Positions 52,301 through 64,000 of a stretch of 64,000 nt of DNA are shown here, piece by piece. Where the stretch lies: positions 2,108,001-2,172,000 of the forward strand of contig JAMPIT010000174.1 of assembly GCA_026261815.1 (NCBI GenBank), written 5' to 3'. The position numbers and the translations under genes are program-made. Below the pieces are notes generated by a model. It searched no databases. It saw only the letters and a program-made list of their open reading frames with translations, and was not told the DNA's origin. Positions within the stretch are counted from its first letter, which is position 1, and every line of letters starts with the position of its first letter. This DNA comes from Monarcha castaneiventris obscurior. Its lineage: Eukaryota > Chordata > Aves > Passeriformes > Monarchidae.

Positions 52301-55300
52301 GGTCTTTTTTGTATCTAGAAGAAAGCTTGGAGATAAATACAATCTTCAAAAACTATACAGAATATTTAGCTATATAGAATATATTTATATTATGGAAGAT
52401 TTATACAATATATACATAGGCCTTTATGCATTTACCTTGATGTGTACACATACACACATGTATTGGCCTAAGTCTTTAAACCCAGAGTTCAACTGGATGC
52501 AGCTGGACACCTTCTATCTGGAATTTTGATGGCTGAGCAAGTCTCCTAGGACAGGACAAAGGACAGAAGCTGTATGGAGCAGAGGGAATACTTATTTGGA
52601 AATCATGATGTGGGAGTTGACTTGAAGCACACTTAGGACAAATACATCTTCTGAGAAGCTGCAGTGTTCTGGCTTTGTTTAAATGCAAAATTTTGCAGGG
52701 TAGTCAAGAGATAGAGAAAGATATTCTTGGTAAGTGCCACCTCTTCACCCTGGGCTGATTTGTCAACAGCCCCCTGCTCACCTCTGATCTGAGGGTGGGG
52801 TCATTACACAAACACTTCCTTTGCTCCTGCAAAGGGAGCAGACCAGGCCTGCAAACACCTCATTCAGCATTATGGGCATGACAGTTCCCTTGACCAACTC
52901 TTCTTTGCATGGGCTACTGAGATATAAGGAACTGAGCATGCCTAGAGGAATTGTTTCTAGGACAGCCTCGTGGTTTCTAGCTGCCTGTGCTTCTCAGGCT
53001 TCCTGCACTGATTATTGTAACCAAGCCATGTGTTTAATGTGAACCCATCCACCATAATAGCCAGTTTTCAACATTGTTTATATCTCTGGTTTATACAACA
53101 TTCTGCATTAGAGAGTATCATCATTTAGTCAGGCCTCATGTGGGAAAAAATGTTTCTTTTTTTGTTTTGTTCTTGCTCACTTAATCCTGGTTATAAAGTA
53201 TTATGGTACAGCTCCAAAACTGGTGGTGAATGGGCGTCCAGTAACCTCTCAGAGAAACAGAAGGCTGAAGGGGGTTGTCACCACAATCCCAGTGAGATTT
53301 CCAAAGGTCAGTTTGTGGTCTTACATTTATTCGAATCAGTCTTCAGACACTTAATTAGAGCAGAAAGAATCTGATAGCCTATGCACACTGAAAACACAAA
53401 CCAGAAAATTTTAGAGCTTTCCATTTATACCAATTTTCATTTACTCCAGCTTCCACTTTGGAAATTCCTTTGCAATTATATAAATAAATTTGCCACAATT
53501 TTTCAGAGATCGTACCTGAATGAAATGAGCCGTATAGTGAGGACATTTCTGTTGGCATACCTATGCTACCATTATTCAACTAGGATAGTGATGTTGCTTA
53601 GTGCAGTGATTTTTAATGTGCCTAATTTACTTAGCTATGCTGGCATAAATTTAACATATAGACTAGGCTTTGCTTTCATTTCTTTCTTCTTTTGTTTTGC
53701 TTCATTTAGCTCAAATTTCCTCTTAATTTACCTAAACCAAACTAAAATAAGCCTTGTGTATGCTGAAAAAAAGAAAGAGTATTTCTACTGGTTCAATTAA
53801 CCTGTTTCAAAAACAAATGTTAAATTAAACAAGGATATATCTTTGTAAAGTACACAGCACAACACCCAAAAAATAATTACAATAGGGATAACTTTGTAAA
53901 ATGTGCCATGAACATCATTTAGAAAAACCACTGAGCTTTGAAGAAATGTGGAGAACTCAATTTTACAGGAGGCTGTTTGTTCTCATTATAAGTTAAGCAC
54001 ATGAAAGAAATCTAAAAATTGTAGCAGTGCAGTGAGTCAGATGTGGAGAGGTGCTGACATTAGACATCGGGACTGCAGGCCATATAGAGAGTGTGCTGTC
54101 ACAGAAAGGATCAGGGGAACAGGACATGCCGGGGGAAGGGCTGGTGCTTGACAAACTCATATTCCTCTTCTTGCATATCTATGAGCGGTAGCTCTTGAAC
54201 TTGTTTTGCTGAGTTTGCAAAGATATACCCTGTCAGCCCTTAACACCGTACCATTATCTGTTTTAAAGACTCATCTCCACTCCCACTGTTTCCTTCTACA
54301 ATGCTGGACTTGCTGCTGTAATTACTGTAACAACTGTCTTTGTCACAAGTGGTTTCTGTAAGTTTGCATAGCATTTAGCCAAAATGGGGCTTTGATAATT
54401 CTTGGAGTCATTAATATATTACAAGCAAAGAATGTAATCAAATATTTATGTGGCTATTCCTTTCCATGATATATTTTATTTTATTTTATTTTTAATGAGA
54501 TATTTGAGCCTCAATTTATAGCTTTAGTAAGATCACGCCAGCATCTTTCTGGGGGGTAGCAGCCTTTTGACCTCTTGTGGAAGGCAACCAGGGAGAAAGC
54601 AGTGTTTCACCCAGAGAGCTCTGACTGTGATTGTAGACCAGAGGAATATGTGAAGAACAGGTTAATTATAAGTACTGACAGAATTAGATAAAAATTCCAT
54701 TTATGTATCCTAAGTTTTTTTTCCATAGCACTCATTATTACACCATGGCAAAACAAAGCTCTGCAGTATTGTAAGGCAGTCAAATAATAAGCATCTTGTT
54801 CTCGGTTTTTGTTCTTCAAGAATGGTTGTTCAGACCTCTGTCACAGACTGCTCCTTTCATATCTATCCAGTAAAAATATAGGGCTTTTCAAGAGTGCCAG
54901 AGATTTAGGAATTTTCTATGAACATTAGGGATTATATTTCTATAGTAAAATCGCCTGTCTCTGTAATTAACGAAACTCATTTAAACCAAATGTGTGTACT
55001 TTTGCCCTGCAAAATAAAGTAGTTGTTTAGTTCTTTCTCTACTCACCAAGTTAGCTATTTCCATGAGTTAATGACTTACTTTTGCTATTACAACAACTGA
55101 ATTTCTTGCCCTTCAACCACCTTGAAGTACACAAACAGCTATTAGCTTGCGTTAGTCATTAGCAACACACTGGTTTAGGCCTTTTGTGCTGCACTGAAAT
55201 AGATATATTGGGACATTATTATGTTCTTTGCATTCTTCTGATTTATGTAATTCTATGGAAACTGGACGTATCTTGTCATACCACGTATATTTGGTAATAC

Positions 55301-56310
55301 TTGTCTTTCACAAATTAATGATAAAAGAAAAAAACCAACTGAATTGTGTCTTCGAACATAGGAAAACTCTGCCCTATGCCCACAATATTAGGCACACATG
55401 CAGCATGCTAAATACCTGTGCCATTATTTATGACCTTCAGAAATGCTGATACAACAGCATATATTCAGCGTTGAGTACAAACCCACCCCATTTCGGCTGG
55501 ACTCCTTTGACAGAAGAACTATAAACATAATGACTGTGTACACACTTGATAAGGATGCCATTATGCCATTTATACTAATATATGATTGTATCAGCATAAA
55601 AACTGCTTTCAACATATACAGAGCACGAGACACACCTACAAAAATCTTGCAAATAGGACTTCTTTCAATGCACAGCTGCCAACACTGTAGGGTTTGCAGG
55701 GTACATGTGCTTTGATGTTCCCTGTCCTCCCCTGTCCTTCCCTGGTCCATGTCATTGACTGAAGAGGTACTGAGGCACAGAGTGTGGCGTGGGTCAGTAT
55801 CTGAGTGTTAAACACCTATTTTCAAGTACAGATGAGTCCCAGACTGGCTCTCAGATCTTAAAGCAAATGTAGGGAATGGGCTTTCACTTCTCACAGTTTC
55901 CTTCCTTCTTCCTCTAGAGTTTTGAAGTTATAGCTCATTTTGTCTCTGCTATGCTTTTGTTGTCAGAAACATGGAACTGTCTGATTTATACCATTCTTTT
56001 TTAGTTCCTTTTAGAGATGGAGTGCATATCTTGAATATTTGCGGAATACCAATGTCCGTCCTATTGATCTTCAGTACTACAAAGAAGATTAACAAACTAA
56101 AGAAAAAAACAAGAAAAATCTGCATATGCTATAGGCACTCGCAAACCAGTTACACATAGCTGTCCTGCTATCCTGGTCCAAAAATGAGAAAATGGGTTTA
56201 TACCACAGGGTACATCTGAATGAAATACCTGATAGTGTAATTTTTTTTGTTGTTGTTGAAAACCATTTTCACCATTTATTTGGTTTATATAAAATTTTCA
56301 GTTTGGTTTA

Positions 56311-56328
56311 GTTGTTGTTGTTGTTGTT
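56311..56328 (+). repeat. (GTT)n trinucleotide repeat
   Basis: Six GTT units, with a shorter GTT run near 56249-56258. A minor microsatellite with no sign of function. Confidence 0.9.
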
Positions 56329-58113
56329 TGTTTAACTTAGTTAATTTAGGAATGTATGACTGTAAGAAATCTCTCCACTCACTGAATCCAATCATCTTCT
56401 CTGACTCTGAACCTCAGTTACACTAGACATATTGTAAACCTTTTCTTTTACTTGTATAATTTTTATAGAATTATTATGACAAAATATTGGTTTAGTTTTG
56501 GTTTTGGTTCATTTGCTTTTTCACTCCCTAGGGTTTATTTAACTTGTATTTCAAGAGTTCAGTAATCTTAAGGTTATTTTGGTGATGCTAAGCAACTGAG
56601 AATCTTCATTTCCTACTTCAGGGTAGACTCAAAGTCCCTTAATAATCCTCATAGCAAGATCCAATGTTAATATTTCATGCTCAAATATATATAACACAAG
56701 AAGTTCACAGCTCACTGGTGCCGTATATAATTCCTGTGTCAAATGTAAATAATTATTGCCTTCAAATTTCAAAGATCAGTTGCTTCTTCAGTCACAGTTC
56801 TAAATAGACTGAGGGACAGAGTCTTCTTTGACTATACAGCTGATTCCTAATTCTGTACAGACGATCACCTCTTTAATATTCCTATAACCCTTGCACTCTC
56901 CTTCTTTTTTTTTTTTATACTGTGGACCTTCCAGTGGCTATTATTTCACTATGTAGTAGTTCTACAATACTTTCACTGACTAACATCCTCTTCAAGACTT
57001 GTATTGCCTTTCACAGCTGTAAATATTTATTACTATATCTGTAGTGGGTGTGCCAAAGTGCTTAATTTCAATTTATTCTATTTTGCTAAATCTGGTAAAT
57101 GTATAACAAATTCATAGCATTCTTTTATTGGATAGCAAAATAATGAACAACTAAATTAAAAGTAATGCATTTGAACATGTATCAGCACTTACAAATCATT
57201 GTTATTCAACTTCAATTATGTTAATTATAAAGGTATAGCAGCTCCTTGTAGTAATGATTATACCATTATATTTATTGTCATAGCCCTTGTGCTTCTCCAC
57301 ATTCATGTTTATTATGGTGGAGATAAGAATGCAGGTGACTCTGGCATCTCAGGGGAAGCAAGGTGTTACATAGGTGTGTGTAGTTATGTATAGGGAAGTG
57401 CTCATAGTATCTCAGAGTTTTACACAGTCCTTTCTGGATATAGTCTTTGTTATCCTCTCTCTTCCATTAAGCAATCCCTCTTATTCCCTTTCTCATCACC
57501 AGCAGCCTCTTCAGAATGGAGAATCCATGGACACTTGTTCTCCTTTGCCTTTTCCTAATGACCGCCCTCAGTAATGATGTGCTTGCGAAGAACATGTGAA
57601 GCCATTTATTTATTGGTTTATATATATATACTTCCAAGGATTGTAAGAAACTGCCTAAATCCTTTTTAATAGAGCATGCCGCCTGTTAAGGTTGATTCAA
57701 ATCTTAAGTTAGCTTAAGTTCACCAAAAGTTACCTTTGAAGTGTCTAGTCTAGAGAATAGGACTGGGCCACTGTGAAAGCCTTCGGACATAAATAGGGAA
57801 AACTGGCTTGTTGGAACTCCCATATGGGATAAGCGTTGCTGAAATGATTGGAAACAATGGTAATTATAGATTAAACATTTTCTCAGCTCATTGACTAAAC
57901 TCACAAGGGCAGGAGACAGAGGTGTTTAACTATACTTAAGTTTTTATGCTTTTCTTCACCATGAATTGTTATGATGAAATATACTTCCTAAGGAAAAGAA
58001 AAATAGTCCGCCATTCTTATAAAGGTATCAGGAAAGTATGAGGAGCATCTATAATTTTTTTCAATAAGCTGCCAAGGACAAACAAGATCCTTGCTCTACT
58101 AGGGGTGGAAGAA

Positions 58114-58134
58114 GAAATAAATAAATAAATAAAC
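58114..58134 (+). repeat. (AAAT)n tetranucleotide repeat
   Basis: About five AAAT units, followed by aaaccctcag. A short microsatellite in AT-rich DNA. Confidence 0.9.
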
Positions 58135-58920
58135 CCTCAGTAAGAAAAATTTGCTACCAAATCCTGATTCAATATTTCTCCATTAATATTTATCATTATG
58201 TGATTTTTATTAATATGTTGTTGATTTAAGTTAGTAAAAAAAAAAAATCAGCCTTTCTGTCACAAAACTATGAAAACTAAGTTCTTCTAGTGTTTCCTTA
58301 TTTTACCACCAGAAGAGATTAATTTCTCTTGTGTATTTTTCTTGCCAAAAAGGAAGAATTTTGTTTGTTGCTCTAGTTCTTCAAAGTATTTTAGTGTTGT
58401 AGTTCTAAAATGTGCCCTGATCATCCTCCATCTATTTCAATATTTATTTATGCTCCTACTTTCATGACACATGTTCCTGAAACATTTGACTGTTAGAATA
58501 TCTGAGTTGATAGCATTGGGAAGAGGAAGGTTCTTGTATCTGAACCACAAGGTCTGCACATTTCTCATGGAAAAATAAAATTAGCAGCTGAAAAGCTCCA
58601 GACAATATTATTTGTAGTCTTCTTGCTTCAGTTTATGTTTCAATGTCTCATAGCTGTGGAAAGGCATAGACTGGCAGTCAATAGAACAGGATCATGGAGA
58701 TAGTGACACTGCACTGTCCAAAGAGAATCTCAGCCAAATCCAGTCCAAAGGAATCATCTCTTGTAACAAGGAAAGTGTATTTTCCCAATATATTCAGAAT
58801 TACTAATTCTGGGCCTGAATACTATGTCTCTATGAGTTTCTGGATACAGTATTTCAAACAAGGGGATTTGGTCCATCAATACCAAAAGTTCTGAAAAGGG
58901 TGTAATAAGAAAATATTTGG

Positions 58921-58978
58921 GGGTTGGGTTTTTGTTTGTTTGTTTGTTGGTTTTGTTTGCTTTGTTTTTGTTGTTTCA
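58921..58978 (+). repeat. G/T-rich low-complexity tract
   Basis: Runs of TTTG and GTTT words. The reverse strand is A/C-rich, as in the tracts near 40.6 and 46.9 kb. Overlapping minus-strand frames rich in Lys, Thr, Gln and Asn here are compositional. Confidence 0.85.
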
Positions 58979-60394
58979 GTGATTTTAAATGGATAAACGA
59001 GTAATTTATTTTTCCCAGTTGGTTTGGTTTTAAGAACATTTTGAGCACATTTGAAAGCAAATGATTGTTTCAAAATACTGAAATCAAATATATGGAATTA
59101 CCTTTTTTCCCTGGAAAAATTGCCTCAAAATCACACGTTGGTTTTGGTCTATCATCATGTGTCCATTTGTGTGACAAAAAAAAAAAGAGTACAAGAAAAA
59201 GATTACTGAGTTACACATTTGTCAGGAACACTACCATAATCTGTGAGTTTACAAGAAATCTAGAAATTTTCTCCAGGTATTCATCTGCTAAGTAAAGATA
59301 TTGGACATTAGGAGTGAGAACTGACTGGGTCAAAATACATTCTTCCTTTTCCCTCAATCAGTTCCCAATAGAATTGTCTTGCATTATTTATTCTTAAAAT
59401 ATAGAAAGATTGAAAGGTACTACAAGACTTTTGTTGGTGCAGTCATAGACCATATTTATCTGGCACTATGAAGTTATAGTGATGTCAGCTTTAATAAATA
59501 TGAATTTCAATAGGATAAGGATGTGGATGTCTTTCTTCTTAGTCATCTATAGTTATGTAAATATCTCAGTGGTTTTGAAAGAAACAACTGACTGCATGTC
59601 TCTCTAACTGGATGTAGAGGAGAAATCACCATGTGGAAAACATCCCCATAGCATCAGAAAGGAAATTCTCACAGAAAATTTCAACCAGTTCCATATGTGT
59701 CCTCATAAGAAAGACTGATTGGTCTCAATGTTTACAAAACCATTTTTCATGTATTTGTAAAATCAGTGTGTGAGTAATATTTCACTGCAGCTAGGACTTA
59801 TGCAGAGCAAAGTTCGTAAGTAAACCAACAAGTGTTTTATTTCATTAGATCAACAAGTACAGATGAAAAGTTTTCACAAGGCTTCAGACACAATTCATAC
59901 TTCAAACTCTGAAAAAAAGGCCTGCAGAAGGGCTTGTATAGTCACAGTTTTGCTTTATTTTACTTCTATTATGCTAAGTAGTTTTATACAAAATTATATT
60001 TCCATTTATAAGATTTTGTGTTTTATCTTTTCATGAGACAACTTGTGTTGGTACTTCATAATGAAAATCTGCTCTTAATGATTAATTCAGGGAGAAAATA
60101 ATAATAATTTACATCATGTATTGTTTCTACAGAGTTAAATGCAGTTTAAAGAAATTAATCTTAGTCATTTTGTTTATGAAATTTTCTTTATGATGACAAT
60201 TCTTCATTATTCTGCTCAGAAACTAAAGGAGAAAAAGCTAAACCACATATTGGTGTCTTAGTAAATAAATAGAACGTTTGTTTATTTCATCTTCTTATTC
60301 CAAGATTTTTTTGGTAACTGGCTATAAAAAAAATCTGTCATTCAGGAAAGAAAAAATTTATACAGAAATCTATATTTCATTATTTTAAAAATTT

Positions 60395-61087
60395 CACTCA
60401 ATATTTTTCTTCTTTATTTGTACATAGATAACATTTTCTCACTTTCTAGACATAAAACTTTGTACATACATTACACAACAATATATGTGTTACATTGAAC
60501 TTTGTACAATGTTAATTTGAAGTATGACGTGTCAAAGTTGGGTACAAACATTTTCATGGGGAACTTTATTGGTTTCGTTCCATTTTCTTAAAGCTGGTAT
60601 ATAACAGTATGCTGCTAGCTGTGGATACAATTAGAACTATACTGAGGTTCTTGCTTATGTGTTTATATTTGCAGCTCTGACAAAAACTGACTTTATACTG
60701 GTAATTGGCCCACTGGCCCTTACTGGATCTCAAAATTTGAATAACTTTTTTATAAAAATTTTTTAAATATTTAACTCTGGCTGGGAGCAGCCCTGCTCTT
60801 CTACCCTAGGTATTTACATAGGTTTATGGAGTGGGGCTAGGGTGCTCAGTGCCTTACAGCACTGAATCCAAAGATCCTGCAGCAGTCACAGCTCTTTGAG
60901 GCTCAAGGAGCCAGGCTCACTTCCAATACACAATGTACGTGACCAGTGAACAGAAAATTAGGGACAGAGCTGTGGCATTTTTGAGAGCGTAGACAGAGCC
61001 AACAGGCTGCAGGCTGTTGGTATTCTCTTCAGGCAACCAACAGTCAGCTAAGCTCCAAACACAACCAGGCACACATCCTAACCTGAG
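60395..61087 (-). other. Candidate 3'-terminal exon and 3' UTR (weak)
   Basis: On the minus strand a 56-codon frame is open from 61087 down to the TGA at 60919-60917. Its last residues, NATALSLIFCSLVTYIVYWK, are an Asn-x-Thr site then a hydrophobic stretch with almost no tail, resembling a GPI-anchor signal or tail anchor. About 500 nt of AT-rich sequence follows, with AATAAA signals at 60413-60418 and near 60566 (minus). This is the layout of a last exon and 3' UTR. Against it: no good acceptor is visible upstream, no other exon was found to the right, and I cannot name the protein. A chance frame is quite possible. The 5' limit is the in-frame stop, not a mapped splice site. Confidence 0.2.
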
Positions 61088-64000
61088 CTATGGTTATTCA
61101 GATCTCAAAATGCACAAAAAAATTAATAATTCTCTTGGAGAAGTCCTTCAAGTGGGGCCCAAACTAAATCCAGTTCCCAAATATCAGTGGGAAGTGAAGC
61201 TAAGACAACACTCTATGTGTCCTAAAGGAATTGTGTCCAAAAGCCTGATGATCTCCTTCGAGTGGACACTTCCTTTGCAGGGTAAGGGAGCCCATTTCTA
61301 GAAATTGTCCACAAGGAAAGCATCTTCCATCTCTGACAATTACTATCACATCACTGAAATAATTGCAACTGTGCTGTTCTGCAACAGTCAAAGGTTTTGC
61401 TACTTATGCCTGACATAAAATAGTGCATATATGTGTGCAGCTCTCTTAGGGCATTACGAAGTGCATTCTTTTGCATTCTGCATTCATACAGATAAAGGAT
61501 ATTTGTTAACTGCTTCTATTTTAACTGGGCTGTCTTACTGAGGAATACCAAGAGATGGGCTTCTTTCTACAGGGAAAGCCCAGCAGTAGCACTCGCACTG
61601 ATTTCAAAGCCAGGTGGATGCAGTGACTGTGGTGCTGCTGCACAGCTGTTAGTGTTTAACACCAGTCCAGCACCCATCTGACACATTCAAATGACTGAAC
61701 GACTACATGTGGGTCAGTCAATTGGGACAACGGGAATAATGGAATAATTGCAGAGTTTCTGTCCCTTGCTTCCTGAATAAGTATCTTGGTTTCACCTCTG
61801 TCTGTCCCAAGAGGCAAGTGGCTTTCTTTGTTATCACTTGTCTATTTCCATGCTGATGGGGTAGTTGTACAACTCCCTCAAAAATATTCAGAGAATTTAA
61901 GTTGCTGATAAACAAATTCCCTAATGCCTTTTGTCATAGCTTTTGAGACAGTGCTTTATGTGATGGAGATAAACAATTAAGAGTGATTCTCTGATATCAG
62001 AGTATCTCCATGTTTTTGGAAAGTTACAGCAATTTCTTCAGAGAGCTCTTAATTTCCATATGCAGGGTGTGATATTGAATTCAGCAATTATTTTACTGGC
62101 CAGGACTGAAGCACCTTCATCCTCTGTAATACTTAAAAAGTACTGTTGTTTTGGGTTTTTTGGGGTTTTTTGTTTGTTTTTTTTTCTATAGGTCTTCTGT
62201 TCTCTTTCTAGATATTTAAATGTTTATTATATTCTTTACATTTTACTGTTCCATCATCTGAGTATTTCTTCAATGTGATCATGGTGATCATTATATTAGG
62301 TAGTGATTTGCATTGGTCTAGGTAGGGAAGAGCAACCAAAGAATTTAGCAGACTTTTCTATTTAGCATCACTCAATGAAGCATAAATACAGTCTTCTCAC
62401 ATGATACATCAGACGTTCAGGACTGTACAGAATCTCTTCCTCCTCTCTCCCAGGGTGACAGATGCCATAAACTGTCACCCAAGTCTTATCAAACACCAGA
62501 TATATGGTCTTTCTTTGACTATTTATCTTTAGATAGAATTTGGACTAGCTTTTATATTTTTTCTTTTCTTTTTTTCTTGTTGGTGATAAAAAAGTAGAAA
62601 TCTATAGAGATTTAAATATATCAATATTTCCAAGGGACTAGAAATAGAAAATCCATTAGATGTATCTTCAGGCTGTGGTGTTCATTTTTTACTGTGAAAA
62701 CTCACTGATTTTGAAAAATATCTCTAATATAAAAAAAAAAAAATGTGCAGCTCGTGACATGGTAACAAATTAAATTGTTTAAATAGAAGTATGTAAGATG
62801 ATTTTCATAATGAAGACACTTGTTGCCATCATCAGAATTAGTATCTTTCCATTTTGTACAATAAAATTGGAGAAGGAATGGGATGAGCTCGCCCTGTTCA
62901 AGTTCCAAAAGCATACAGAAACAGAAAATGTAGATCAGTTTATTATCATTTTATATGCATAGCTGTTAGGTTAAGTCACCACACTTCAAAGTAGTAAATT
63001 ACCAGAGCATATTATGTCAGAACTTGAAAACTATAATACATTGCTCTTGATACCCTAGACCCTAAGGCAATATCACAATCTGCAGTTTCTAGCACAGATA
63101 TTTACTCTCCAACAAAGTGGTAACAGCAAAAGCTCACAAAGTCTTGTGCTCTTTGGCTTCCTGGAGTTTGGCAGGCTGTTCATCCACCTGACACAATTAA
63201 TCCCAACAACTAGACAATGTAACATCAACATATGAACTTTTTCTGAGAACCACTTTATCATATGTTGCATAAAAATATTTGAGGGCTGGACTGAAAGTTC
63301 AGTTCATTATTATTTACAACACAGCAAACTTTAGTCTAAACGGAGACTGTGAACAGCTTTGCCATCTGTTGTTTAAAAAAACAGAAAGAAAGAAGAGAAA
63401 AATGAGTTCCATTTGCTTCAAACAGCTATGGGGTGGTCAAGCTAGAAAACTTGGCACAGGAGATGTTTAGAATTGAAAAGAAGTTTACATCTGGTCTCTG
63501 GTCACAGATTATTTATTTAACTCATCTGTAGCTGCCTTTGTTATTCCAAGCTTTGAAATCTATTTCTGCAGCTCTTCTTTGGGCCTGCTGCGGCTAGTCC
63601 TGGCTACCAAGAGCAGGGTTGTGAGGCTGCCCTGGACTGTCCATGGCTGTGGCAGGCAGTCCAGGGCAGGAGTTTCTGTAAGTACAGCTTCCCCTGCAGA
63701 CACAGGCTGCCAGAGCTCACCCAGATGCCAAGGCAGACAGCCTTTTCCTGCTCCCAGGAAAAACAGTGGCAGGGAGCAGGACACCTGCATACTAAGTAGG
63801 AACCAAGTTCTTAAATCAAAGTTTCTTTTTTAAGGGCTACATGGGTATTTGTAGGCTGTGGATGGCGTTTGGATTTTCAACAGGAGCAGTTTTGGGCACC
63901 CATGAACTAGAAGAAGGTGAACTGTAGTTGCCACTGTTATTAAAAGTGATTAACTTGGCTGTGTCAACATAACCAGCACCACAGCTGGAGAGGTTTCAGT
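61088..64000. other. Non-coding sequence, more GC-rich at the end
   Basis: No supportable gene. G/T-rich low complexity occurs at 62142-62186. From about 63560 to 63800 the base composition becomes clearly more GC-rich than the rest of the window and includes a hairpin (listed separately). Overlapping frames on both strands of that block look compositional. It could be a diverged repeat or an exon of a gene lying further right, but I cannot identify it. Confidence 0.45.
63627..63669. other. Perfect 13-bp inverted repeat (hairpin)
   Basis: Arms ctgccctggactg (63627-63639) and cagtccagggcag (63657-63669) are exact reverse complements around a 17-nt spacer. A G-U and a C-G pair can extend the stem inward by two. 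It is GC-rich, so the stem should be stable. It is too short for a standard microRNA precursor. It may be the inner part of a decayed repeat. Confidence 0.88.

Larger units (their letters stand above)
49396..60394. other. Non-coding unique sequence with simple repeats
   Basis: About 11 kb with no supportable gene. The longest frame is 139 codons on plus at 53381-53800. It is a hydrophobic translation of AT-rich DNA with no recognisable domain. A TA-rich stretch occupies 52320-52470. The block 54950-55260 contains several TAAT/ATTA words. Simple repeats at 56311, 58114 and 58921 are listed separately. No interspersed repeat was recognised. Confidence 0.5.

Noticed and set aside
53381..53800. 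139-codon plus-strand open frame with hydrophobic segments
   Set aside because: Translation is typical of AT-rich DNA (Phe, Leu, Ile, Asn, Tyr), with no recognisable family, no splice-site support and no neighbouring exon.
1..64000. Bacterial or phage systems, CRISPR arrays, operons
   Set aside because: Base composition, absence of long frames, and avian CR1, SINE and LTR elements show vertebrate nuclear DNA. No regularly spaced repeats of CRISPR type were found.

Overview
The window reads as AT-rich, CpG-poor vertebrate nuclear DNA from a bird, most likely an oscine passerine. The clade call rests on the repeats, identified from memory of consensus sequences and not by a search. There are five truncated CR1 LINE copies, some with the avian ATTCTATG-type tail. 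There is one solo LTR of a type common in bird genomes. One tRNA-derived SINE has an Ile-like tRNA head and a CR1-like tail, as in zebra finch TguSINE1. There is no bacterial-style gene organisation, operon or CRISPR array.

No protein-coding gene can be supported with confidence. Reading frames are short, scattered over both strands and match no family I recognise. The longest, 259 codons on the minus strand near 17.2-18.0 kb, exists only because a (GGAA)n microsatellite lacks stops. Others are antisense readings of CR1 copies. The simplest reading is a gene desert or the inside of a very large intron.

Layout: 1-17.2 kb is mostly unique non-coding DNA with one CR1 tail near 2.0 kb, a small 9-bp tandem repeat at 4.06 kb and a pyrimidine-rich block at 10.3-10.8 kb. 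At 17.26-17.43 kb a decamer tandem repeat abuts about 28 units of GGAA. A 564-bp solo LTR lies at 19.77-20.34 kb with a near-perfect 5-bp target duplication. At 28.4-29.8 kb two CR1 copies lie back to back in opposite orientation. A SINE on the minus strand sits at 39.4 kb. At 42.06-42.20 kb there is a 136-nt exon-like segment with strong splice signals. At 43.02-43.17 kb a tandem duplication and two nested perfect inverted repeats overlap. A CR1 3' region occupies 44.05-44.61 kb and a CR1 tail 49.29-49.39 kb. From 49.4 kb to the end the DNA is unique, with simple repeats. A weak candidate 3'-terminal exon (minus strand) lies at 60.4-61.1 kb, and a perfect 13-bp hairpin at 63.63 kb.

I found no evidence for a novel biological system. 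The best leads are structural or transcript-level: the nested palindrome at 43 kb, the exon-like block at 42.06 kb and the terminal-exon candidate at 60.4-61.1 kb.
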